Counted from the first letter of the stretch, positions 27,035-38,803 are shown. The stretch: 54,552 nucleotides of DNA from Lachnospiraceae bacterium (GCA_021442595.1 JABUST010000117.1:1-54552); one strand, 5' to 3'. Numbers and translations are program-made. The notes: generated by a model not told the origin, from the letters alone.

Positions 27035-29870
27035 AGAAAACATGATCCGGATCCGGGGAGCTAATGAGAACAACCTGAAGGATCTGAATGTGACCATCCC
27101 CAGAGACAAGCTGGTGGTGCTGACGGGACTCTCCGGCAGCGGCAAGTCCTCTCTGGCCTTTGATACCATCTTCGCCGAGGGTCAGCGGCGCTACATGGAG
27201 TCCCTTTCCTCCTATGCCCGCATGTTCCTGGGCCAGATGGAAAAGCCGAATGTGGAGAGTATTGAGGGACTTTCTCCCGCTATTGCCATTGACCAGAAGA
27301 CCACCTCCAAAAACCCCAGATCCACCGTGGCTACCGTCACTGAGATCTATGACTACCTCCGGCTTCTCTACGCCCGCATCGGTGTGGTCCACTGCCCCTC
27401 CTGCGGGCGGGTCATTGAAAAGCAGAGCGTGGATCAGATGGTGGATACCGTCATGTCCTATCCTGCCGGGTCCCGGATCCAGCTGCTGGCTCCTGTGATT
27501 CAGGGAAGGAAGGGCCGTCACGAGAAGCTGCTGGAGAAGATGCAGAAGGACGGCTTCGTCCGGGCCTATGTGGACGGAGAGCTGCGCTCTTTAGATGAAG
27601 ACATTGAGCTGGAGAAGAATATCAAGCACACCATCGAAGTGGTGGTAGACCGCCTGGTGGTGAAGGAAGGCATCGAAGGTCGTCTGACGGATTCCATAGA
27701 GACGGTGCTGAAGCTTTCCGAGGGCCTGCTCTATGTGGATAAGGGAGAGAAGGGTAAGGATGTGTTCAGCGAGAACTTTGCCTGTCCTTTCTGCGGAATT
27801 TCCGTGGCTGAGCCGCAGCCCAGATCGTTCTCTTTTAACAATCCCTTCGGTGCCTGTCCCGACTGTCTGGGTCTGGGTGTTAAGTCCGAATTCGATATAG
27901 AACTGCTGGTTCCCAATCCTACTCTGTCTCTGAATGAGGGGGCCATTGCCGCCCCGGGCTTTGGGTCCATTTCAAATTCAGATAGCTACGGCGGTAAGGT
28001 CATCCGGGAACTGGCTCGCTTTCACGGCTTCTCCCTGGATACTCCCTGGAACGAGCTTCCGGAGAAGTTCCGCCGCATCATCATGCACGAGGGAGATGAT
28101 CATGTTTTTCGCATCTCCTATGAGGGACGGTACGGAAGCAGAGATTACGATATGAAATTCGAGGGTATTCTGCCCACCCTCAGGCGCCGGTACGATGAAA
28201 CACCGGAGAGCTTCCGGGGTGAATATGAGAGCTTTATGTCCCATACTCCCTGTCCCACCTGTCAGGGAAGCCGGCTGAAGAAGGATTCTCTGTCTGTACT
28301 GGTGGGAGGTTTGAACATTTCCGAGATTACCTCCATGTCCATCAAGAAGGCCAAAGCTTTCTTCGATCAGCTCTATCTGACGGATCGGGAGATGCTCATC
28401 GCCAACCAGCTGCTGAGGGAGATCCGGGCAAGACTGAACTTTCTGAATAACGTGGGTCTGGATTATCTGACTTTGGGAAGAGCGGCCGGGACGCTATCCG
28501 GCGGCGAGGCTCAGCGCATCCGTCTGGCCACCCAGATCGGCTCCGGCCTTATGGGAGTGCTGTATATTCTGGATGAGCCCAGCATCGGACTGCACCAGCG
28601 GGATAATTCCAAGCTGCTGTCTGCCCTGCTGCGGCTCAGAGATCTGGGCAATACTCTGGTGGTGGTGGAGCACGACGAGGAGACCATGCGGCTGGCGGAT
28701 CACATCGTGGACATCGGCCCCGGCGCCGGCATCCACGGAGGACGGCTGGTATGTCAGGGCACGGTGGAGGACATCTGTAACTGCAAGGAGTCCATCACAG
28801 GAGACTATCTCAGCGGCCGGAAGAAGATCCCGGTCCCCGAGAAGCGCAGGACTCCTGATGATCGGTGGATCCGTCTCCGGGGCTGCTTCAAGAATAACCT
28901 GGAAGGTACCGATTTTGACGTACCTGTTGGGGTGTTTACCTGCGTCACCGGAGTCTCCGGCAGCGGCAAGAGTACCTTCGTCAATGAGATCCTCTACAAG
29001 GCCATGGCCAGAGATCTGAACCGGGCCAAGGAGAAGCCGGGTCATTACGATTCCCTTACGGGACTGGAGCATCTGGATAAGGTCATCGTGATCGACCAGA
29101 GTCCTATCGGAAGAACTCCCAGGTCCAACCCTGCCACCTATACCGGTGTCTTTGATTTGATCAGGGATCTGTTTGCTTCCACCCAGGATGCCAAGATGCA
29201 CGGTTTCAGCAAAGGACGATTCTCCTTTAACGTTAAGGGAGGCCGATGTGAATCCTGTAACGGTGATGGCATTTTGAAGATCGAGATGCATTTCCTTCCG
29301 GATGTGTATGTGCCCTGTCAGGTCTGCCACGGAAAGCGGTACAACAGGGAGACTCTGGAGGTCCATTATAAAGGCAAATCCATTGCGGATGTGCTGGATA
29401 TGACGGTGGAAGAAGCCATGACCTTCTTTGAGAATGTGCCCCGGATCCGCAATAAGATCAAGACCATGCATGAGGTGGGTCTGTCTTATATTAAGCTGGG
29501 ACAGCCTTCCACGGAGCTTTCCGGCGGCGAGGCTCAGCGCATCAAGCTGGCCACGGAGCTATCCAGAAAGAGTACGGGTAAGACCTTCTACATTCTGGAT
29601 GAGCCCACCACGGGTCTGCACTTCGAGGATGTAAACAAGCTGCTGGATATGCTGCAGCGGCTGGTGGAGGCCGGAAATTCCGTGCTGGTCATCGAACATA
29701 ATCTGGATGTCATCAAGACGGCAGATTACATCATCGATCTGGGTCCCGAGGGAGGAGACAAGGGCGGTAAGGTCATCGCCTTCGGCACCCCCGAGGAGGT
29801 ATCCCAAGTGGAGGGTTCCTATACAGGCGCCTTCCTGAAGGATATTCTGTATCCGCAGGGAAATACATAA
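27024..29870 (+). CDS. uvrA: Excinuclease ABC subunit A
   Basis: The damage-sensing ABC ATPase dimer of nucleotide excision repair. The 948-residue protein has two ABC modules, each with Walker A (GLSGSGKSS near 33-41 and GVSGSGKST near 640) and an LSGGEAQRI signature, and the C-terminal zinc finger CESCNGDG...CQVCHG; a first zinc site CPFC...CPDC sits near 252-282. The start lies inside the uvrB 3' end. No terminator separates it from clpC 135 bases on. Confidence 0.98.
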   Translation: MSDKENMIRIRGANENNLKDLNVTIPRDKLVVLTGLSGSGKSSLAFDTIFAEGQRRYMESLSSYARMFLGQMEKPNVESIEGLSPAIAIDQKTTSKNPRSTVATVTEIYDYLRLLYARIGVVHCPSCGRVIEKQSVDQMVDTVMSYPAGSRIQLLAPVIQGRKGRHEKLLEKMQKDGFVRAYVDGELRSLDEDIELEKNIKHTIEVVVDRLVVKEGIEGRLTDSIETVLKLSEGLLYVDKGEKGKDVFSENFACPFCGISVAEPQPRSFSFNNPFGACPDCLGLGVKSEFDIELLVPNPTLSLNEGAIAAPGFGSISNSDSYGGKVIRELARFHGFSLDTPWNELPEKFRRIIMHEGDDHVFRISYEGRYGSRDYDMKFEGILPTLRRRYDETPESFRGEYESFMSHTPCPTCQGSRLKKDSLSVLVGGLNISEITSMSIKKAKAFFDQLYLTDREMLIANQLLREIRARLNFLNNVGLDYLTLGRAAGTLSGGEAQRIRLATQIGSGLMGVLYILDEPSIGLHQRDNSKLLSALLRLRDLGNTLVVVEHDEETMRLADHIVDIGPGAGIHGGRLVCQGTVEDICNCKESITGDYLSGRKKIPVPEKRRTPDDRWIRLRGCFKNNLEGTDFDVPVGVFTCVTGVSGSGKSTFVNEILYKAMARDLNRAKEKPGHYDSLTGLEHLDKVIVIDQSPIGRTPRSNPATYTGVFDLIRDLFASTQDAKMHGFSKGRFSFNVKGGRCESCNGDGILKIEMHFLPDVYVPCQVCHGKRYNRETLEVHYKGKSIADVLDMTVEEAMTFFENVPRIRNKIKTMHEVGLSYIKLGQPSTELSGGEAQRIKLATELSRKSTGKTFYILDEPTTGLHFEDVNKLLDMLQRLVEAGNSVLVIEHNLDVIKTADYIIDLGPEGGDKGGKVIAFGTPEEVSQVEGSYTGAFLKDILYPQGNT

Positions 29871-30005
29871 AGGACTATTGGAGGCATATCCGAAAGCTTC
29901 CCGGGAAACAAAAACTGAATCATGCGGATGATCCAAATGGATGGTTCCGAGAAAACCGGATGATGTATCAAATCAATAAACGACACGATCCCGAAAGGAG
30001 ATCCT

Positions 30006-32465
30006 ATGAAATATACTAAGCTGGCAGAGAAAGCCTTTGAGCTGGCAAAACAGCTGGCCTTTGAACTGGGTCACGGCTACGCAGGCTCCGAGCATGTGGT
30101 CTATGCTCTGGTGAGCATGGAGGAGAACTATGCCCGGGAGGTATTGCGCTCTGTAAAGGTTACGGCGGAGGAGGTAAGCGAGTTTCTGCGCCGCATGAAT
30201 ATGGAAGCGGCCTCTTCCCCGGAGGGGCCGGAGCAGGTGAAAGCTGCGCCTCAAATGGAGCTGCTGCGCCGCCGGTCCGAGGAATGGTGCAGCCGTATGA
30301 ATAATACGGAGATGGGTACCGAACACATCCTTTTGGCTTTGCTGGATGATCCCAACCTCATGGGCACCAAGCTCCTGGCCTTCATGGGCGTTGAACTGGG
30401 GAATCTGTATCATCAGATTCGGCATGAACTGGGTATTCCTGAAGAAAGGGAACCTGTCATGCCCCAGGGAGGTCCCGCCGATGAGTTTGCGGATCCGGAT
30501 AAGCGTTCCATGACCGAGCGCTTTGCTAAAGATCTGACTTCCCCTGAAAACCTGAAAAAGGCAGACCCGGTCATCGGCCGGGAGGAAGAGATCCAAAGAG
30601 TTATGCAGATCCTGTGCCGCCGCACCAAGAACAACCCTGCATTGGTGGGAGAGAGCGGCGTAGGCAAGACCGCCATCGTGGAAGCTCTTGCCCAGCGCAT
30701 CGGAAAGGGTGAGGTTCCGGAGATTTTGAAAAACAAGCGGATCCTGGCGCTGGATATGGCTGCTCTGGTGGCCGGCACCAAGTTCCGGGGTGAGTTTGAA
30801 GACAGACTGAAAAAGCTCATGGAGGAGATCAAGTCCGACGGGAATCTGATCCTGTTCATGGACGAGATGCATACCCTCATCGGCGCCGGTAATTCCGAAG
30901 GCGCTATGGATGCCGCCAACATTCTGAAGCCCGCTTTATCCAGAGGGGAGATGCAGATGATCGGCGCCACCACCGTGGGTGAGTATTCCAAGCATATTGA
31001 GAAGGACGGAGCTCTGGCCAGACGATTCCAGCAGGTGCTGGTGGAAGAGCCGGACGAGGCCCAGACCCTGACTATTCTTAAGGGCATTGCAGACCGCTAT
31101 GCCCGGCATCACGGAGTCACCTACACAGAGAAAGCTCTGGAGGCAGCGGTCCGTCTGTCCCATCGGTATATCTCCGATCGGTATATGCCGGATAAGGCCA
31201 TCGATCTTTTGGATGAAGCCGGTTCCAGAGCCCGCCTGCGGCTGTTCAGGGAGCAAGATGAAGCCCGCAGCGCTGAAGGAGCTGTGTCTGCCGGGGATCT
31301 GCAAAAGCAGAAGGAAGAGGCCATTCTCCGGGGAGATCTGGCCGGAGCAGCTGCCATCCGGGAGAAGGAGAAGGCCCTGGAGCTTCAGCTGAAGGCTGAG
31401 ACTGCAGATAATAAACGCGCCGGAAGAATGAAAGAAAAAGCCATCACTGCTGCTGATGTGGAGGATGTGGTGTCCCTCTGGACTGGAATTCCTCTCAGCA
31501 AGCTGGCAGAGTCCGATGCAGATCGTCTGGCTCATATGGAGGATCGGATCCATGAGAGAGTCATCGGACAGAATGAGGCGGTGGCCGCCGTGTCCAAGGC
31601 CATTCGCCGCGGTCGTCTGGGACTCAAGGATCCCAAGCGTCCCATCGGTTCCTTCCTGCTGCTGGGTCCCACCGGTGTGGGAAAGACAGAGCTGTCCAAG
31701 GCGGTGGCTGAGGTCATGTTCGCTCAGGAGGATGCCCTGATCCGAGTGGATATGTCCGAGTACATGGAAAAGTATTCCGTCTCCAAGTTTATCGGATCCG
31801 CACCCGGATATGTGGGATACGAGGAGGGCGGTCAACTCAGCGAGAAGATCCGGAAAAAGCCCTATTCCGTTATCCTGTTTGATGAGATCGAAAAGGCTCA
31901 TCCTGATGTGTTCAATATTCTGCTGCAGGTTCTGGATGAAGGACATATCACCGACTCCAAGGGCCGGAAGGTGGACTTCAAGAACACGGTCATCATTATG
32001 ACTTCCAATACAGGTGCCCGCAGCATCCAGAGCAATAAGCATCTGGGCTTCCGGGCGGGAGATACGGCTGCGGCAGACTACCGCCAGATGAAGGACCATG
32101 TGATGGAGGAGGTCAAGCGCACCTTCCGTCCCGAGTTTTTGAACCGAATCGACGATATGATCGTCTTCCACTCTCTGACGAAGGAAGAGATCGCGGACAT
32201 CGCAGAGCTCATGTTCCGGGCTGTGTCCAAGCAGCTTCAGGAGTCTCAGCAGATCCGCATGGTGCTTTCCCCCGAGGCTAAAGAATATTTCTGCCGGAAG
32301 GGTTACGATCCTGCCTACGGCGCCAGACCGCTGCGCCGCCTGCTCCAGTCGGATCTGGAGGATCTGATGGCGGATGCCATCCTGGCGGGAACCATCCATG
32401 CCGGGGCCTCAGTCCTGGTGACAGTGGAAGAGGATAAGATCGCTCTGAAGGAAGTAAAAGAATAA
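30006..32465 (+). CDS. clpC: ClpC-type ATP-dependent Clp protease ATPase
   Basis: An AAA+ unfoldase that feeds proteins to ClpP. The 819-residue protein has the double Clp-N repeat (about 1-150), two AAA modules with Walker A GESGVGKT (near 215) and GPTGVGKTE (near 554), a middle coiled segment (about 410-470), and the LGF tripeptide (near 678) in the loop that docks ClpP. AAAGGAG precedes the ATG. In many Firmicutes clpC follows ctsR-mcsA-mcsB; here these are absent and it lies between uvrA and radA. No CtsR box was seen in the 135-base gap, so its heat control may differ. Confidence 0.95.
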   Translation: MKYTKLAEKAFELAKQLAFELGHGYAGSEHVVYALVSMEENYAREVLRSVKVTAEEVSEFLRRMNMEAASSPEGPEQVKAAPQMELLRRRSEEWCSRMNNTEMGTEHILLALLDDPNLMGTKLLAFMGVELGNLYHQIRHELGIPEEREPVMPQGGPADEFADPDKRSMTERFAKDLTSPENLKKADPVIGREEEIQRVMQILCRRTKNNPALVGESGVGKTAIVEALAQRIGKGEVPEILKNKRILALDMAALVAGTKFRGEFEDRLKKLMEEIKSDGNLILFMDEMHTLIGAGNSEGAMDAANILKPALSRGEMQMIGATTVGEYSKHIEKDGALARRFQQVLVEEPDEAQTLTILKGIADRYARHHGVTYTEKALEAAVRLSHRYISDRYMPDKAIDLLDEAGSRARLRLFREQDEARSAEGAVSAGDLQKQKEEAILRGDLAGAAAIREKEKALELQLKAETADNKRAGRMKEKAITAADVEDVVSLWTGIPLSKLAESDADRLAHMEDRIHERVIGQNEAVAAVSKAIRRGRLGLKDPKRPIGSFLLLGPTGVGKTELSKAVAEVMFAQEDALIRVDMSEYMEKYSVSKFIGSAPGYVGYEEGGQLSEKIRKKPYSVILFDEIEKAHPDVFNILLQVLDEGHITDSKGRKVDFKNTVIIMTSNTGARSIQSNKHLGFRAGDTAAADYRQMKDHVMEEVKRTFRPEFLNRIDDMIVFHSLTKEEIADIAELMFRAVSKQLQESQQIRMVLSPEAKEYFCRKGYDPAYGARPLRRLLQSDLEDLMADAILAGTIHAGASVLVTVEEDKIALKEVKE

Positions 32466-32486
32466 CGAATACGTATAACGAATATC

Positions 32487-33905
32487 ATGGCAAAGGCTAA
32501 GACGGTTTATGTTTGTACCTCCTGCGGTGCAGTCCAGAGCAAGTGGATGGGGCAGTGCCCTGCCTGCAAGTCCTGGAATGTGATGGAGGAGAGAGAAGAG
32601 ACGACTGCACCGGCTGCGGTTCACGGAAAGCCGGGAAAGACCAGGCTGGAGGGGCAGCTGCAGCAGCTCAGACAGGTGCAGAGCCGCAGAGATGACAGGA
32701 TCAGCACCGGCATGGCCGAGATGGACAGGGTGCTGGGAGGCGGCATCGTTCGGGATTCCGTGACCATCATCGCTGCGAAACCGGGAGCCGGTAAGTCCAC
32801 CCTCATGCTGCAGATGGCCCAGAACATTGCTCTCAACGGATGCACGGTGCTTTATGTCTCCGGAGAGGAGAGTGAGAGCCAGCTCAGATCCAGAGCAGAG
32901 CGCATTCTTCATACCATCGATGAGCATATCTGGGTCTATGCCACGGCCCATATGAACGAGGTGCTGACAGCTGTAGGGACCATGGATCCGGATCTGGTGA
33001 TTCTGGACAGCATCCAGACCTTTTTCCTGGACGAGTTCACATCCCGGCCAGGAACTCCCACCCAGATCATGGAGTGCACCAATGCGGTCATGAAAATCGC
33101 CAAGGATCCTGTGAGACCCAGGGCAGTCATGATGGCAGGGCAGCTCACCAAGGAGGATGAGCTGGCAGGTGTCCGCTCCCTGGAGCACATGGTGGATACG
33201 GTGCTCTTTATGGAAGCGGATCCGGTGGAGGAGCTGAGAGTTCTTTCCTCCAGTAAAAACCGCTTCGGTTCCACCGGGGAGATGGGCTTCTTTACTATGG
33301 AAGAAAAAGGTCTGGAGCCCATTGATAATCCCTCCCGTTTCTTTATGACGGAGCGCAGTGAATTTGCCCAGGTCCATGGCAGTGCTCTTTCTGTGCTGAA
33401 AGAGGGGACCAGGCCCATGATCCTGGAGATCGAGAGTTTGATTTCCCACAGCTATACCCCTTATCCCTCCCGGATATCCGAGTGTCTCAGCAGGGATCAG
33501 ATGGGAACTTTGATCTCCATCCTGGAGCAGCGAGGGGGCATTGCCCTCTATGACCAGAATGTAGTCATCAAATCCACAGGAGGACTGAAGCTGAATCAGC
33601 AGTCCGTAAATCTGGCAGTCATCATGTCCCTGGTTTCATCTGCCCTCAAGCGGACCATTGCCAACACCACAGTGTTCATCGGTGATGTGGGTCTGACGGG
33701 GGAACTGAAGAAGGTGCCTTCTCTGGATATGATGGTGAGGGAGACCGCCCGGCTGGGCTTTAAGAAGATCTACGTTCCCAAAGGGAGTCTTCGAAAGGAG
33801 ACCTATGCCCATCTGGGAGATACGAAGTTGATGGAATGCGCTTATCTGAAGGATGTCATCCGGGGAGAATTCGGTGACTACCGGAAGGATTTTGTGGAGG
33901 CATAG
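32487..33905 (+). CDS. radA: DNA repair protein RadA
   Basis: A RecA-like motor that helps branch migration in recombination. The 472-residue protein starts with a four-Cys zinc finger (Cys10, Cys13, Cys24, Cys27), has Walker A KPGAGKST (near 97-104), the RadA-specific KNRFGST motif (near 257-263) and a Lon-like C-terminal domain. It starts 21 bases after clpC, so co-transcription is likely. In Firmicutes clpC and radA are usually neighbours. Confidence 0.97.
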   Translation: MAKAKTVYVCTSCGAVQSKWMGQCPACKSWNVMEEREETTAPAAVHGKPGKTRLEGQLQQLRQVQSRRDDRISTGMAEMDRVLGGGIVRDSVTIIAAKPGAGKSTLMLQMAQNIALNGCTVLYVSGEESESQLRSRAERILHTIDEHIWVYATAHMNEVLTAVGTMDPDLVILDSIQTFFLDEFTSRPGTPTQIMECTNAVMKIAKDPVRPRAVMMAGQLTKEDELAGVRSLEHMVDTVLFMEADPVEELRVLSSSKNRFGSTGEMGFFTMEEKGLEPIDNPSRFFMTERSEFAQVHGSALSVLKEGTRPMILEIESLISHSYTPYPSRISECLSRDQMGTLISILEQRGGIALYDQNVVIKSTGGLKLNQQSVNLAVIMSLVSSALKRTIANTTVFIGDVGLTGELKKVPSLDMMVRETARLGFKKIYVPKGSLRKETYAHLGDTKLMECAYLKDVIRGEFGDYRKDFVEA

Positions 33906-33977
33906 CAAGTTCGATAGGAGCTATGCAGCAGTTCAGGGAAGGTAAGCAGGAGAGTTGCAGCAGTTGAGGGAGGAAGA

Positions 33978-34721
33978 ATGGATACAGACAGCTTAAGAGC
34001 CAAAGAAGCCTTTCAGAAAATGAATTTTAAGGAGAAGGTAGTCTACCTGATCCAAATATACGGTGTGAAGGCGCTGATATTCATCGGTGTGGCTGTTCTG
34101 GTGCTGGATCTGGTGGGAAGAGCCACATGGAACCGCCCCGCGGACAAGGTGGTGGGCATCGGTATTCACAGTGAGGCCATCGACCAGGATCTGGTGGATA
34201 CCCTGAAGGAGGACATCACCGCCAAATATCCTTCCTTCGTGGAGGACGGAAGGGAGTTCTATGTGTATTGGTTCTATTCCGGATATTCTCAGGATCAGGC
34301 GGAACAGAAGAATTCTACTGCGCAGAAGCTGGCGGGAGCCACGGCAGCCGGCCAGGTGGATGTGATGGTGGGAGATATAGAGTCTCTGGAGCAGGACGCC
34401 AAAGCCAGATACCTGATGCCTCTGACGGAGCTCTTCTCTCAGGAGGAGCTGGAGGCTTTAAACCGGGCTTTCAGCCTCACAGAGGAGGATGAAGTCATTC
34501 CCGGCGTCATGAACCTGTCCTTTGATATTGCCAATGACAACGGCAGAACGGCGGAAAGAGTCCGGGACGTTCCCTATCTTTTGCACATTGCAGGGAAAGA
34601 AGAGCTTCTGGACAATGTACTGATCTATGTGGACGGATATCTTGGCATCGTCAACGGAACCGAAAACCGGGAGGAGACCAGAAGCTTCATCTTCGCTCTG
34701 GCGGGAGATATTGCAGAGTAA
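33978..34721 (+). CDS. Membrane-anchored protein of unknown function
   Basis: A 247-residue protein I do not recognise. Residues about 1-25 are charged and cytoplasmic, about 28-48 form one hydrophobic segment (ALIFIGVAVLVLDLVG), and the rest is a soluble domain probably outside the cell. The soluble part has QVDVMVGDIESLEQ and LMPLTELFSQEEL stretches that recall the sugar/solute-binding protein fold, but this is only an impression. GGGAGGA precedes the ATG. It sits after radA with a 72-base gap and a strong terminator after it. It may be the last gene of the clpC-radA transcript. Confidence 0.75.
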   Translation: MDTDSLRAKEAFQKMNFKEKVVYLIQIYGVKALIFIGVAVLVLDLVGRATWNRPADKVVGIGIHSEAIDQDLVDTLKEDITAKYPSFVEDGREFYVYWFYSGYSQDQAEQKNSTAQKLAGATAAGQVDVMVGDIESLEQDAKARYLMPLTELFSQEELEALNRAFSLTEEDEVIPGVMNLSFDIANDNGRTAERVRDVPYLLHIAGKEELLDNVLIYVDGYLGIVNGTENREETRSFIFALAGDIAE

Positions 34722-34802
34722 CCATGTGCCGGAAGGCAGGGATCCTCAGAGCCAACTCGGCCATGAGGGAGCATTCATACGATTTAAACTTCACTAATAC
34801 AG

Positions 34803-34838
34803 AAACATCCCCGACTGCTTAGCAGTCGGGGATGTTTT
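34803..34838 (+). terminator. Strong terminator before the PTS locus
   Basis: A perfect 16-bp stem, AAACATCCCCGACTGC (34803-34818) with GCAGTCGGGGATGTTT (34822-34837), ending in TTTT. It lies between convergent genes and may work in both directions because the stem ends supply A's and T's. Confidence 0.93.
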
Positions 34839-34911
34839 GGTTAATGTCGAAGAATCGACCTTAAGTTAAGAAATCTATCATCAGAAAATGAACCGGCCCT
34901 TAGTAAACAAC

Positions 34912-36366
<1,455 letters not shown>

Positions 36367-37011
36367 TTAGCGAAGGGCGGCAATGTGCTGCGCATAGGTG
36401 CCGCCTTCACGGAAGAGTGCGCTGGTTCCCAGGACGAAACCGTCGGCTCCCAGCTTGGACAGATCGTCGATGACCTGCGGGCTGCAGGCACCGTCTACCA
36501 TAATTTTGAAACCGTATTTTTCTTTCAGCTTTGCCAGGCGGGCGATCTTGTCTCTGGTAAACTGAACGAATTTCTGACCGGAGAATCCGGGATTAACGGT
36601 CATTACCATAACATAATCGCACAGATTCAGGATCTCCTCGATGGAGGGGATGGATGTGTCGGGATTTATGGCGATGCCGGCAGAAGCTCCCAGTTCCTTG
36701 ATGTGGGCAAGGGTCTTGACCACGTAGCGTTCGGATTCGGGATGAATATAGATGATGCTGGCACCGGCTTTAATGAACCACTCCACCTTGTTGGCGGGAT
36801 TATCGATCATCAGGTGGCAGTCCACTGGTTTGGTGGCAGCTGCAGCAATGGCCTTGACATCCGTGACACCCATGGTGAAGTTGGGAACGAAGGTTCCGTC
36901 CATGATGTCACAGTGAAATACATCTATGCCGGCTTCTTCCAGCTGGTGGACGCTTTCTCTCAGGTTGCCGAAATCGGCGCACATCATGCTGGCGCAAAGA
37001 ATCTTTTCCAT
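36367..37011 (-). CDS. Ribulose-phosphate 3-epimerase family, probably allulose-6-phosphate 3-epimerase
   Basis: A 214-residue TIM barrel of the Rpe family. Metal and catalytic residues lie in FHCDIMDG, CHLM, MTVNPGFSGQKF and MVDGAC. Several stretches are nearer to AlsE than to housekeeping Rpe: SMMCADF instead of PSILSADF, and GTSALF at the phosphate-binding end, as far as I recall the E. coli AlsE sequence. AlsE turns allulose 6-phosphate into fructose 6-phosphate. Placed ten bases after rpiB and 18 before GH1, it belongs to the PTS sugar locus, which also argues against a pentose-cycle role. Plain Rpe activity is still possible. Confidence 0.85.
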   Translation of the reverse strand: MEKILCASMMCADFGNLRESVHQLEEAGIDVFHCDIMDGTFVPNFTMGVTDVKAIAAAATKPVDCHLMIDNPANKVEWFIKAGASIIYIHPESERYVVKTLAHIKELGASAGIAINPDTSIPSIEEILNLCDYVMVMTVNPGFSGQKFVQFTRDKIARLAKLKEKYGFKIMVDGACSPQVIDDLSKLGADGFVLGTSALFREGGTYAQHIAALR

Positions 37012-37021
37012 TGAGTGCTCC

Positions 37022-37483
37022 TTATTCAGCGGCGTTCAGATGCTGGGTGTTTTCAATCTCGGAGATCATGTCCACGCGAACCTGATGACGACCTCCCTCG
37101 TAGGAGGCGTTCAACCACTCATCCACGATCATCTTGGCAGTTTCCACACCGATGACCCGGGCGCCGAAAGCAATGATGTTGGTGTTGTTGTGCTGTCTGG
37201 AAAGCTTTGCGGTATAGGGATCGGAGCACACGCAGGCCCGGATGCCTTTGACCTTGTTGGCAGAGAGGGAAATGCCTACGCCGGTACCGCAGATCAGAAC
37301 ACCCAGATCTACCTCGCCGCCGGCTACCATCTTGGCTACTTTATATCCGGAAACAGGATAGTTGAATCTGTCGGAAGAATCGGTTCCTACATTAATGACT
37401 TCGATTCCCTTGGCCTCAAGGTAAGCTTTGATCTCGTTTTTCATGTCCACGGCGACATGATCATTTCCGATGGCAATTTTCAT
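37022..37483 (-). CDS. rpiB: RpiB/LacAB-family sugar-phosphate isomerase
   Basis: A 153-residue isomerase of the RpiB family, which interconverts ribose 5-phosphate and ribulose 5-phosphate; RpiB of E. coli also isomerises allose 6-phosphate to allulose 6-phosphate. Visible residues are the substrate-binding DH of GNDH (8-9), the catalytic Cys in LICGTGVG, and the SRQHNNTN loop. Start set at 37483 where AAGGAG (minus strand of 37491-37496) is seven bases upstream; a longer frame to 37567 has no such site. It heads the minus-strand operon. Confidence 0.9.
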   Translation of the reverse strand: MKIAIGNDHVAVDMKNEIKAYLEAKGIEVINVGTDSSDRFNYPVSGYKVAKMVAGGEVDLGVLICGTGVGISLSANKVKGIRACVCSDPYTAKLSRQHNNTNIIAFGARVIGVETAKMIVDEWLNASYEGGRHQVRVDMISEIENTQHLNAAE

Positions 37484-37609
37484 GGGAGCGCTCCTTCTGC
37501 CGATGAACGGCATTTGATGATTTGTGAGCTGAGACCGGAGAAAGGATATATCCGGAGATAGATCCAATCCCTCGATCTCGGCAGGATGGACAGTTTATAT
37601 CTCAGATTG

Positions 37610-37638
37610 AGAGTATCATTCATAGGACGGTTTGTCAA
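37610..37638 (-). promoter_or_regulatory. Promoter of the rpiB-rpe-GH1 operon
   Basis: On the minus strand TTGACA (38 down to 33 of 37633-37638), 17 bases, then TACTCT (37615-37610). The -35 box is perfect, the -10 weak, as expected for a controlled promoter. Confidence 0.55.
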
Positions 37639-37653
37639 TAAGGACGAAGCAAA

Positions 37654-37676
37654 ATGTTTATTTAACATGTTTACAT
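37654..37676. promoter_or_regulatory. Candidate LacI-family operator between the divergent promoters
   Basis: ATGTTTATTTAACAT (37654-37668) has ATGTT/AACAT arms and overlaps ATGTTTACAT (37667-37676). The ATGTTTA core occurs twice, 13 bases apart, and resembles the GTGTTTA repeats at the EIIBC promoter. It covers the lacI -35 box (37670-37675). Confidence 0.45.
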
Positions 37677-37699
37677 CCCGGGGAGGGATATGCTATACT
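37670..37699 (+). promoter_or_regulatory. Promoter of the LacI-family regulator
   Basis: TTTACA (37670-37675), 18 bases, TATACT (37694-37699), with a TGC just before the -10 box (extended -10). It overlaps the candidate operator, so self-repression is likely. Confidence 0.65.
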
Positions 37700-37730
37700 G
37701 AAAGTATGAATTGCTTAAGGAGATGGACCA

Positions 37731-38729
37731 ATGTCATCCGGTAAAAGAGTTTCCCTGCGAACTATCGCAAAAATGTGCGGTGTTTCTCCCGCCACTGTGT
37801 CCCGCATTGCCAATGGAAGCGGAGATTTCAGTGAAAAAACCAGAACGCTTGTGCTTGAAACCATGCGGCGTGAAGGTTATTTCAAAACAGAGGATAGTAT
37901 GTCCGGGATGCCGGCCAGCGCCATTGCTGTTTTGATTACCGATATTTCCAATGAATACTTTGCAGCAATGCTGCCGGTGATTACGGATTACTTTACGGAG
38001 AAGAACCTTCGCACGGCCATTCATTTGTTGGGATCGGATTCCAGGAAGAATGCTGCCTTGCTCAAATCACTTCAGAGCAGTGGGGTTGCCGGTATCATAG
38101 TCATCGGAACAACAAGGCTGGATTTGACAGATGCCGGTGTTCCCAATGTGTATCTGGCCAGCTTTCCTCTGGACAATGAAAGCCGCCGCTATACTGTCCG
38201 TTCCGATGAATTCGTGGGAGGCCAGCTGGCAGCGCAGGAGCTGTTAAGACGGGGCTGCAAGGATCCCATCGTATTGTTCAACCGTTTTATTAACCCGGAT
38301 ATTTCCCCCAGGCTGCAGGGTTTTCTGTATGAGTTTGAGTCCCAGGGCATTAAGATTCCCCAGGAGAAGGTCTTCATGGCGGATACCAGCAAAACTTCCT
38401 TTGATTCAGCCAGAGATATGGTCTCCTATCTTTGGACTAAGGGAGTGCCTTTCGACAGCATTTTTGCCTGCAGTGACTGGAGAGCCTGCGGCGCTCTGGT
38501 GGCACTGCAGAGTATCGGTGTCCGGGTACCGGAGGATGTAAGCATTGTAGGATATGACGCTATTCATCTTTCCCGCTGCCTGAATCCGTCTATTACCAGT
38601 GTTCGTCAGAACGTTCCCAATCTGGCCCGGTCAGCTTGTGATATGCTCTGGAAGCTTATGTGCGGAGAAGAGCCGGAGAACCCAAATATTCAGATCCCGG
38701 TGGATCTTCAGATCGGACGTACAACTTGA
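37731..38729 (+). CDS. LacI-family transcriptional regulator of the PTS sugar locus
   Basis: A 332-residue repressor. The N-terminal helix-turn-helix reads LRTIAKMCGVSPATVSRIANG (about 7-26), followed by a hinge and a periplasmic-binding-like sensor domain (about 62-330) with the usual SIVGYDAIHLSRCLNPSITSV stretch. Start at 37731 with TAAGGAGA upstream. It is divergent from the rpiB operon and upstream of the EIIBC operon, the arrangement of a local regulator. Repeats of a TGTTTA core at its own promoter and the EIIBC promoter are likely binding sites. The inducer should be a sugar phosphate or free sugar of the pathway. Confidence 0.93.
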   Translation: MSSGKRVSLRTIAKMCGVSPATVSRIANGSGDFSEKTRTLVLETMRREGYFKTEDSMSGMPASAIAVLITDISNEYFAAMLPVITDYFTEKNLRTAIHLLGSDSRKNAALLKSLQSSGVAGIIVIGTTRLDLTDAGVPNVYLASFPLDNESRRYTVRSDEFVGGQLAAQELLRRGCKDPIVLFNRFINPDISPRLQGFLYEFESQGIKIPQEKVFMADTSKTSFDSARDMVSYLWTKGVPFDSIFACSDWRACGALVALQSIGVRVPEDVSIVGYDAIHLSRCLNPSITSVRQNVPNLARSACDMLWKLMCGEEPENPNIQIPVDLQIGRTT

Positions 38730-38783
38730 GCTTCGCTGTTTTTCAATATACGGAGGGGATAAAGTAAACTTTTTTACCGCTTT

Positions 38784-38803
38784 TCCGGGTGAAAACACCC
38801 GGA
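38784..38803. other. Hairpin downstream of the lacI-family gene
   Basis: TCCGGGTG (38784-38791) pairs with CACCCGGA (38796-38803) around an AAAA loop. No T-tract follows, so it is probably a structure in the 3' untranslated part. Confidence 0.45.
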
